Origin: Trichoplax adhaerens | Lineage: Eukaryota > Placozoa > Uniplacotomia > Trichoplacea > Trichoplacidae | Direction: 5' to 3' | Assembly (NCBI RefSeq): GCF_000150275.1 | Contig: NW_002060973.1 | Coordinates: 353,004 to 417,003, forward strand | Length of the DNA: 64,000 nucleotides | Shown: positions 49,442 through 61,400 of the stretch, piece by piece | How the letters are laid out: every line of letters begins with the position of its first letter | How positions within the stretch are numbered: the first letter of the stretch is position 1 | Notes under the pieces: model-generated | Database searches by the model: none | Told to the model about the DNA's origin: nothing | What the model saw: only the letters and a program-made list of their open reading frames with translations | Made by a program: the position numbers and the translations under genes

Positions 49442-52400
49442 GTAGGAATGTATTCTATTGGAATCAAATCTAATGTTCACAGCTAAAAATCTACAGTATG
49501 TCAGGAACATACTATAATTATAAGTAGCGAGGGATGCTATGGGAAAGCTTAATAAAATAGTAAATCTGATAAGAAATCTTAATCTTTACACCATTCCACG
49601 AGTAAAATTTGTCGCTCCTACTTAAAGGTGATAAGGTAGTGAATTGGTGAGATTTTCTTTATTTTTGATATCAATTCAAGTAAATCCAATAGTTTATTAT
49701 TTTTAAAACAGCCTTGCAAAAGGAAAGCGTAATTTACGATCTAAAAGTTGAGCCCCTAAACCATGTACCAAATGCCTAATATCAGTATTATCGAGAAAAA
49801 CATTTCTTCTGCTAATTCATGACATAAAAACTTGAACGTCTTGTATTTTACGTTAAAAGTTTGAGAAGTTTCCTTATTTTACGGTATACTACATTTTTAT
49901 TCACTTAGCCACAATTATTAGTCGTGTGCTATTGTTATTATAATGTTTATGGTTTTCTAATAAAATCAGATAGTGCATTAATATTAACTTTCTAACCAAA
50001 GACAGCAATATTTACAGATATATGAGCAGATATTCTATAACTATTACAAGATGACAGGATAAGGAAATATCCTTTTGCAGAGTATTCTTGTCATAATATA
50101 CAATTTAAAATAATGCAGTTACAATTATCGTATTCCTATAAACAAATAATTTTGACTGCTATATTCGTATATTTATCAATTCATTTCCACTGTATAATAA
50201 TAAATCGAGGATACTAGTCCTACGCTCCGTCACGATGCTGACAGATCATGCGCTCAAAACTGTTGTGCAACAGCGTAGCTCTATGTACTCCTACAATCTG
50301 TCGTGCTGCTAATGGAACATAGGGCCACAAGATCATACTCATAACTTTAAATAACAGTTGATAGATAATTATAATAGCAGGGTCAAATGTGAACTTGATA
50401 CAATAGCATTATTTAAAATAACATAGTGTGCCTTCTATATAACTAATTTATTCAACGAAAAATACACTATACCATCGACCAGGACAATCAATTTTATTAA
50501 CATTCTTGATTCAGTACGGGTATTAAGATTCCATCATCTCATTACTTTTACGATGCAAAATATCTACTAGTATAGGTCACAAATATATAGGATACACGTG
50601 TACGTATATGTTACAGGGTCATACACAGTATTATTGAGATTAGAATAAAAATATCTACGTGATTGTAACTTACTTATTATAGATTGTAGATTATCGTGGA
50701 AATATTCCGTGATAGGACATATTGTAATCTGATTATTTTGTATTAGTAATTAGATGCCTATGTTCGGGAATACTGTTGCCTTCTTTAGGTAGTAGTAGGT
50801 AAAATTAGTTTTGGATTCATTGGAAGTCTTCGAAATTAAGACTACACTAGTACAAATTCACGTCGCATTGCTGACGGTTTACGATAATGTACCCATTTGT
50901 TAATAATTAACTGATAGTATTACCATTCGACATTATATATAACCCGGTAATAGCCAGGCACTGCTATATTTACAGATATGCTTCTAGAATACTACTTTTC
51001 AATAATGCATTCTCGGATGAAATGCTATATAAAGATTAGTTAATGGTCCAAAGCACATTATGATAACTAATGTACGGCGATAGACATACCAAGTTAAGAT
51101 TAGCAGGTGCTGTAAGATATCTACAGTTCGGTACCATGTCCTTAGTACTGTGGTCAACTCTATACCAATCATTATAATGTGTCTAAGGATAGCTTGAGTA
51201 CGCAAGCAAAGCGTGCTCTGTCGATAACAACCTGTTATGTTCTTCAATAATAAGTTCACTCCGTGAGTAAGATTGATATCCGCATTTTATTATTAGTTGA
51301 TCGGTATTTATAGCTACACGAGGTTACACCACTTTATTTATGCCTTTATGGTTAAGATATGGTATTTAATCTATTACTACCTATATATACAACACAACCG
51401 TTATAAGAAAATGTAACTCTATAAAGATTCTATGTTTATTCAATTTTCATCAGAGTATTAAATCAGATCAAAATTCAAAGGCCCAGTGGCCACCCTTAGC
51501 GACATAACGAATAATATTTTAAAAATCAGTACTCTGCAGAAATTACTAGCTTAGAGCTATTCGTTTTACATGAAGAAATCTTGAGGTAAAAAGTACTGTA
51601 AGAATCTTATACTGACCTATTGAAATGAACCCATAATCAAAGTCATCTAACAGTAGTATAAATACCCCGCGTTGCTCGGGTGGGTGGGATTAACTATGAT
51701 GCCTGAAATATTGTAGGAGAGTACGTATATAAATGCAGTTTACAGTGTAGTAAAGTTAGTTCTTAACCCTTAAGATTAGCGTTTGACTTAATTTGTAACT
51801 TAAATTAGTATTAGGATTGTAGACTATTAGCTATGTTTAGTATGATGTATGGTAGCATGATTTCTATACAGTATTTAGTAGCTTATGACTATAGACTGTA
51901 GTGGGAGATGTTATGCTACTGTACAGATGACTATATATAGTAGGATGCCAAGTTACTATTGGGGTTGAAGGTAAAAATAAAGCTATAAATTATACATTAA
52001 GATATACAGTAGTTATTTCATCGTATCCTGACTGGTAGAAATTATGTCTCGTGAGTGCTTTTGTAGTTACTATATTGGATTAACGATGGTCCGCTGTAGA
52101 ACGTTGTTACTAGTAGTAATCTGAAGATGTGTAAAATATGGTAGAATGTTGCTATACCAATTTTAGTTGCCAATGCTATGAAGAGCACGTATATAAGCTG
52201 GCAACTAAGATTATTCTAGTTGTTCTTTCCAGAAGTATTTAGTAGTTGCATTCGGCTAGAGTAGAGCAGTGTATATACATTATCTTTTCGTAAGATCTAA
52301 TAAAGTTCCAATTTTCTACAAATTTTGGATTTTCACGATCGGTTATGTCTCAGTAATATACGAGGCTTCTAAACTTTATCTTGCCTGCTAGTAAAGGGAA

Positions 52401-55400
52401 AGTTTTCCTGATAGAGTAGATATTATTCACTGATACGTGGTTTAGGAAATCTACACACTGATTATACACATTACATTATCTTGTTGCAAAGCTGTTTCGT
52501 AACATTATATGCAGCGCAATGATGACAAATTTATTATATTATAAATTACATTATAATAATCGCAATATTTGATACAATTTAAGCTGTAGTAATGATAATT
52601 TAAGTTGCAGATCTATCTTTTAAAAATAAGCATTGATTTATATTATACCGACAGATCTGTTATTGTTAAGATTAATTTAATTCCTTGAGACCATAAAACT
52701 TTCTCGTAGATAGCCTTGCGTGTGACCTGATGCTTTCCGTTGTTTCGTGCGTATTAGCTATAATCACTAGCTAGCAATGAAGAGAATTTTTTGCTCAATA
52801 AATGGTTTCGAATAGTTTGAAATGCCTGCACGACTTATGATAACGTATAGCTGAACATGAGTGAAGATCGTCAGTTGACAGATATAATAGTGCGCAAAAA
52901 ATATGAAGTAACTCTGATTTTAGGGGTTTAAACCTGACTAAACCTGAATTAAGTAGAATGAAAACTTTGATTCACAACGAAGATCATGCCGTATATAAAG
53001 CGTTATATGCAAAAATATAGCTAAAACATTTTGGAAGTTTTAACTTTTCTTGCTGTATCTCATAATTATAATAGCTTTACAATGTCCTCAAACTTGCCAA
53101 TGCTCAAGTATTTCTACAATGCAATGTCAAAATCCCCTAATGAGCACTTTTCCTGTGTTTGAGGCAAATGTGGTCAACATAACAAAATTGTACGTATAAT
53201 GCCAATAATTCTTCTGCATAAAGCTTAATAATCGATATAGATATTTAACATTGGTCGGAATTTTGTATCAAAGTTTACTTTATATAAAATCATGTCATTG
53301 CAATAAATATTGTAATTATATTTCAAAGTATACAATTTAATTTTCATTATTATTCCTATAAATACGGCCATCAAACTCTGGAAATAGATATATTTTCGGT
53401 ACAGGCATCCGACATATATACAAAAACAATTTGTTCCATTATTTAAAACTGACATCACTGTAAGTCAAAAATGTTGTACTATCTGTTATAAAAATCAAAT
53501 TAGCATACTGCTTAAGATATGTGCAACATACCGGTAATAATTAAATTTAATAAGTTATAGATTAAAGACAAAGGATATACTCTACTAAATCTCTGAAGCA
53601 ACATTTACTGCTTGACTTAGATATTTATATAATAACAAGATAGCAAGTATTGAAGATGGAGCGTTTTCAAATTTAAATATATTACGAACATTGTAAGTAA
53701 CTCTTTGACTAAACCAGGAATCAGCTATAATAAAAGTTATTTTTTTTATAAAAAATAAATCACATTTTAATTATAGTGATGCATCCGTGGAGTTTATTGC
53801 TGTTTTGAATTTACAGATTGTATATTTACATAATTATTTTAATTAATTTGAAATTGATTAACGCTGTAGGTCTTTGTTTGGGAATCAACTGATGGTTTTA
53901 AATTCTTCTAAAACATTTACGGGCTTGACAAATTTGAAATATTTGTAAGTTAGATAGAAGTGAACTTAAATATAGAACCAATTCGTTTGTCAAACCATTA
54001 TGGAAGTATCTGAATCGAATAAGAATCACTAGCTTACTTTTTACTAGCAATTTTAATTCTAATTAAAGGTTTTCTTTCTGCTTCGGATATTTACAAAGAT
54101 TATTAAATTTTATAATTGGAGCGTAAAATAAAATATTCTTCTATTACATATTATCTTTAAAATAAGAGATTTGTATCAGAAGCACCGCATTCATAGCTGA
54201 TACTACTACTACTTAGATCATTATGGGATCTAGAATTGGCTTATTCGGTACCACTTATAAATGTTTACATCGTAATTTAGAATTAATTTAATTTCCATAG
54301 ATATTTGCGAAGTAATAAAATACAAATCATCGAAGGCGACATATTCGCAAGCTTGAATAATTTACAAAAGTTGTAAGTTTTGGTGATATTAAATAAAGAT
54401 ATGGTGAGAATGAATATTTATTGTAAGGAAATGCAGCGAGTTTATACCGTTATGCCCTATATACAACTAGTAATAGAAGATGATATGGTATTTATATATG
54501 CTAATAGAATTATGAGTTAAAATAAAATGTAGATTATATAAATTTCATTTGATTAATTATAAAATGGAGTCTGTATTGTATTTCATTATATTACTTAATG
54601 CAAATAGTACCTTCCTTGACTAATTTACGCTGATTAGACATGTAGTTGTTTAGAAAAGTTATATATAGTTAGCGTTATTGATTAATGACATCAACTATCG
54701 TATGGACTATAATTAGTTGTTTTATTAAGATAAATGTATCTACTAGTTCGATGCCACAGGCGGGATTAGTTGACATAGACACGAAGGAATACTAAATTAG
54801 AATAATGTAAAAGTATACAAGCACACGGTATATTCGTATTTATCGATTTTATGAAGCCTAAATTAAGACTTGTGTCAACCGTAATTGCATTACAAGAAAT
54901 CTTACTATGCAAACTTTCTCTACCTGTATTTTATAACTACTGTATAACACTAACAGTAACCGTTATATAGGGCGTTTCTACTCAAATAACTTCATTAAAT
55001 TTAGTAGTCAATTCCGTAATCGTCTATCATAGCAAAGTCTACAGTACACAAACGCAGTAATGGGAGATACGTAAAAAAGATAATCAATATATTTTTCTCT
55101 CTCTCTTTTTGGCTATTTACCATATGTTGGTATGCTTTCAAAAATTTACAAATAGACTACAGTAACATTTAATTATCACAAGAACTTAACGTAAAATATC
55201 CATTATCGCTAAATTTTAATGCTAAATATCAATTATTGCAATATCTTAGTACAAGATATCCTTTAATTATTACTATAACTTTTGTCACAATGTGAAAATT
55301 GGACTCGAATTAGATTAGTATCTGGAGATCTAAGTTCGTAAAATTTTAACTTTATTTCTAAAAGTGATCCTCATTATATACATCACTGACTACACATAAA

Positions 55401-58400
55401 CAAATCATTATCGATAATATCAGTCTTAACTTAGAAATAAAGAGGTTGATAAACACAAAAACATATGCTCTTAGATAAATCTAATTCAGCATCACCTCTC
55501 ATCTAAACCAACTATTCACACCATTGATATTACACTTTTCGTTACAAAAAACTAGTGAACACTTTATACTAAATTTAGGGTTTTAATCAAACAAACTGGC
55601 TATATACTTGTATGTAAGCTTTCTAAACATCTACATGTCTAACTATAATAATCTAACCTAAGAAAGCCCTGTTTACGATACGTAATTTTACAAAATACGA
55701 ATAATTTAATGCAAAATATTAATTGGCATATGTCACAAACCAACTTCGTGACAAAGATAACTTAAAAAAAAATCTCTAAATTACTATAGTCTCTGGGATT
55801 CAGCATCCCTTAACTACCTCACAAGAATTTAGACGCCTTTGCTTCTACGTTAAAACAACTATATAACTCTTCTTTTATTCAACTATCTGCCGAGCTTAAA
55901 CACCCTTCGGCAGCAGCTATCATGTATGAGTCACAACAGTTCATGAAATTTAGCTCATATTGGATAGCCAAATTAATACAGACATTATTCATAATTTAGA
56001 CATGTACTGAATGATTCTAGATAATTAGACTACAGTATGTCCACACGCAGAATTATTTATAGTATCATCTATAATTGAATATCTTCAGGATATTCATCAC
56101 AAGCGTTACAAGACATAACACTGTAATCAATTAATATTAGTTACCTTATGAGAACTCTTACTATAGTACAGCATAATTTACTATAATAAAATAATAATTA
56201 CTGTAGTTCTTACTGTAACTCATTATTAGTTATCGACATATATAAATATGAAACACCGCATTTAGTCATTTACTCTTCACTGTGGTTCATACAGTGACAG
56301 CATAATATTTTAATGTAAGACATCCATTATCACCGTACTTTAACATAATCCAATTCTATTTTCTCGCCTTTAGTATTATGATATTATGACAGCGGAATAT
56401 GCATTAGATTATGAGAAACTCTTTGAGAAATAAAGCCAGCTAGAAGAATTAGCACTGCAGAGATTTTTTAAGTTTCCTAATTTGAAATAATTATTTATGA
56501 CAACTCTGCATCAATTTAAGAAATTATAACTTTACTAATTTATATGAAAGCCCATATCCTCTACTGCTTGATTATTTCGATAATCTATTTAGATTATTTA
56601 TTATTCACAATTGGTGCAGGTATTTGAATGAAAATATGTTGAAGTCTTTAAGTTCTCCCAGAATCTTTTATGGGCTAAAAAGCTTGAAGAATTTGTAAGT
56701 AAGATATTCATCAAATGAACAAGATCGTGAAGACTCAATTAATCTCATCTGAATAAATTTAACACAAAACATGGCTATAACTGAATGGCTATTCTAAATA
56801 TTCGCTAATTATTTCATTTGCTTTAACATATTATTTATTTCGAGATATAATATCAAAGGGCGAATACTTTATCGATAATAATCAGTAGTAATTAAAATGG
56901 AGAATTTAAGAAATTGATAACTTTAATAGTGCTGCTAACTCCAATCCCTTTACAATCTAAAATCTTAATAGATTTTAGATTAGAATACCGCAGATTGAAG
57001 GTATTATCTTCATTCAATCAGATATTTGCATAAAAATTACATCGAAAAAATTGAAAATGGAACATTTGCAAGCTTGCAAAGCCTATCGAAACTGTAAGTC
57101 TTTATAAAGGGCACATTGACTACTGATATTTTATCAGCTCAATTTACGGATATGACATCAGATATGTTGTAACAGGCATCGATTTATAGATACTGGCATA
57201 ATGAGTTGAGTATATAATTTCAACTCTGTAATTGTCATTACCAACTAATCAAAATTAGTGCATACCACAATGTCACTAGGCAATTTACTATACTGGAGTA
57301 TATCTTCTATGGTAAACTTCCTAATCGATTGATATTCGTAGTCAATACATTAAGTCTTCAGCTTGAAACAAAATCACAAATCTAATCTATTAACCATATC
57401 AGCAAGCATTTAAATAGATATTTTAAGCGTATAGCAGGTTTGACTACTCATAATCTCGTAGGGCTGCAATATAACAATTTTTAGGTGATATTTAACTCAA
57501 GTATTCCCTTCAGGACTTCTGTGGACTCTAGTATAGTCCTGTTAAATAAACAATTAATATGTGAAATATCCTAGATTACCCGTACTTTCTATCTAATACA
57601 TTTAGCATTAGACTTTTAATCTAGAACATTTAAAATTTATGTCTAAGTTTACCAATCAGGTTCATAATACTTCAGAAAATAAGAATAATATCTGCTTTTA
57701 AATTATTCGATTTGACTTATTTCTAAGGCTGTACTTAAAATGCATTTTCAAATCTTATGAAAGTAATGGCTTGCAAAGTTCTAGACTTCAATATCAGATT
57801 TGTAATAAACAGTTCACGCAGTAGATAGAATAAAATCTTGCTAATCAGTAATTTGATGCTCATTCTTGAAGATGTATATAGATTATGTCAAATGTAATCG
57901 TCGTAGGTAATCGAATAAATTAAAGTAAAGTGTATTGAAATTGTACTGTACATAAAATATGGTATTGTATAAACACTACAAAGGTCTACCTTTATTTATT
58001 TAGGTATCTATACGAAAATAAAATAGAAAAGATTGCAGATGGAACTTTTACGCAACTGTCTAAACTGTATCAAATGTAAATATTGAATTCTAGAAATCGC
58101 GGATATAAATTTAGACCGTATCTATTTCATCATCTTAACTTTAGAATCTCTATTGACTTTTACATTGTCTTGTGTCAACAACTATTATAGATCGTTACAC
58201 AAAAATTCGTTAACCTCATTAAGTCCTGGAATGTTTCAAGGGTTACAAAATTTGCGTTACTTGTAAGCTACTATATATAGATAGATAGATACTAGCTAAT
58301 TGATAGTTCTTGGGCAAGTCATTTTACATATAACTGTTAATCTTAATGTTATCAATAACAATAATATTTTAGTTATTAGTTCTATATAAGATTTAATCCA

Positions 58401-61400
58401 CTCATCTATGAGAAAACGTGTTTAGGCTTAATTATTATTAATTTAATAACCAACTACCTACGTCTAAACTACTTGTTAAAATAACGCTACGGATCTAAGT
58501 TATCCTTTATCAGCGTTCAATCACTTTTCATAATAATACGCACAGTATATAGTTTTAATGTGATGCTTATCCTTCAATATGCAATATGGATTTAATTTAA
58601 TTAATCGTTTAACTCATCGAACAAATTAAAGTAAAGTGTATTGAAATTGTACTGTACATAAAATATGATATTGTATAAACACTACAAAGGTCTACCTTTA
58701 TTTATTTAGGTATCTATACGAAAATAAAATAGAAAAGATTGCAGATGGAACTTTTACGCAACTGTCTAAACTGTATCAAATGTAAATATTGAATTCTAGA
58801 AATCGCGGATATAAATTTAGACCGTATCTATTTCATCATCTTAACTTTAGAATCTCTATTGATTTTTACATTGTCTTGTGTCAACGACTATTACAGATCG
58901 TTACACAAAAATTCGTTAACCTCATTAAGTCCTGGAATGTTTCAAGGGTTACAAAATTTGCGTTACTTGTAAGCTACTATATAGATAAATAGATACTAGC
59001 TAATTGAGAGTTCTTGGGCAAGTCATTTTACATATAACTGTTAATCTTAATATCGTCAATAATTAATAGAAATGTTTATGAGAAAACGTGTTTTTAAGTT
59101 TAATGGTTTCTATTTTAATAACTAAGTACCTACATCTAAATTACTCATTACAATTGCATTACTTGTAAGCTTCACGTGCGTATAAGAATAGAATTAGATA
59201 AGAAATGATCTTCAAATCTATTAATTACTGAACATAACCAAAAATGAATTAGAAAATATTTGTGCTGTAATTACTGCCACCTGTGATATTTATATGGTCT
59301 TTTGAAAACTACCAAATTAGTTAATAAGTCTAAGCTGCTGAATTTTAATTTCATGAATTTTAAAATATTAAAACTTTGATAAATAAATGTATCTCACTTT
59401 ACAGATATAAACAGCTCGAGTGGATTGAATCTGTAGATAACTATTTTTGGGTGACTTATGAATTTTTATCTTTCATTCAGATACTTAGGCCAAAATAAGA
59501 TAGAAAAGATAGCAGACAGAACTTTCGCTAAACTCTACCATTTATACCACCTGTAAGTTATCATGTTATTTGATATTCAGTCTCAGTTATAAATTTGATG
59601 ACTTTAAAGTAAATTGAAATCCCTTTGTGAATATATCTAGCGACTTGAAGTGCAAATTTCAGAACGGATATTCGCTTTTTGATTTATGTTATCTAAATGA
59701 TTAAATATAATATTTCTATTCATATACTCGTGTAATATAGAAATTTAGAACAAAACTTGTTAACTGACTTAAATTCTCAGCAAATGTTCGATGGATTGTC
59801 ATTTTTAAAGTATCTGTAAGTTAAATGCCTTAGGACTAGAAAATTTACCAATTAGAATCTAATCAAGCAGTCGATGTTAACCTAGTTTATAAAATTTCAT
59901 AATTTGTTTTTATTTTGACTTCTAAATAATATCAGCAACAATGCTGCTTTGATTTATATATTCTTTGCAATAAAATAATTGTGATAGGTTAGCGCGAGAT
60001 AACAGAAGTAAAATTAACTCTATTCTTTCAGTTTGGTTTATTTGTCCAGGAACACTTTCATATCTACAGTTTAAAATATTGCTATTGCATTAAGGAGAAA
60101 TATTAATGAAATTTAAGCACTTAATAAATGGCGATGCGATATATATTTACTAATCAAACGTTAATCTTATAATTTTAGTTACATGAGCGAAAATAAAATA
60201 AAAAGCATTAAAGACGGACTTTTTTCAAGCTTTAAAGGGCTCAACTTACTGTACGTATAAAATAAAACGGCTTTAAATCATTTTAGTGATACAAAATTGC
60301 CAATATTTTAACTTGGAACTTATTCTCCATTTTCCTCTGATGATGTACGATACAGATGCTTGAAAGGAAATTTGATACAAACTTTCACGTCTCCAGGCGT
60401 ATTTCAAGGATTGACGAACTTGACAGATTTGTAAGTTATATTTAGATGTATGTCATCGACACAAAGCAGCTTGGCGACAAGATTTACGTAAAAACAATTT
60501 TAATTTCTATAGTTTTCGGGAAGCAGTATCCTTTAATTAATCACAAGAACTGAGACACCTTTACTTATGCGTTACAAAACTATAGAATTAATTTTATTCA
60601 ATGACCTGTCGAAAGTTTAAATACCTTTTGGTAGTAGCTAACTTTGATGAATCGTCTCACAACAGTATTTATCGATAAGTACATTTACTGTCTGATTTTA
60701 CCTAATCAGACAACAGTATATCCACTCTCGGAGTCTTTCAATACACCTATAATCTACCCTTAGTTAGAATTTCGATTAGAACAGCTTGTAATTTCTTCCA
60801 GTACTACATAAGAATTACATAATAATACAATATATAATTTATTGTAACGCATTATAACTTCAGTAACTTTTACTGTGAGCAACTAAATGTAATCATAATA
60901 TATGAATGTTATTAATTCAGTAAATTTAGCCATTTAATTCTTCACGATAGTTTGTACAGCTACTGCCAATAAGTGTATATATTTGTTATATTAGTCGTAC
61001 TCTATTTACATCTAAATGTTGATTTTTTTAAATGCAAAATGCATACTTACAAATATAAAAGTGATATTATTTGAAGAGAAGTGTTGTATGTTAAGGTGTA
61101 ATATTCAGTGATTGTTAATGCTTGATAACAGTTTCCGCTCAAATAAATGATAGCATTCAGCTAAACTTTCAATGTTTTTTTCGTAAGAAAAATGTGCTGA
61201 CTTTCAAGAAATATAGAAAATCGTTATACCCACTATGACATATTTTATTTCTAATCATATTCTGATCTGGTTAAAATCTAAAAAAGTTACAATTGAAATT
61301 TGTGTAGCAATATGACAGTGTTAAATACTGTATTAGAGTAGCAATATCTATGTTATGATAATTTTGTTAGCCTATCCTTATTTAGTTAACTTCTAATTTG

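Larger units (their letters stand above)
57916..59050. repeat. Recent tandem duplication carrying an A/B exon pair (offset 706 bp)
   Basis: About 57916-58345 recurs at about 58622-59050 with only scattered substitutions through introns as well as exons. Each copy contains one 72-bp A exon and one 72-bp B exon with flanks. Further downstream both copies share GAGAAAACGTGTTT and CTACCTACRTCTAAA-type blocks, so the original unit was longer and later lost sequence. Confidence 0.92.

Noticed and set aside
58789-58992. 67-codon frame
   Set aside because: A different frame over the duplicated B exon and its intron; the LRR frame with splice sites explains the sequence better.
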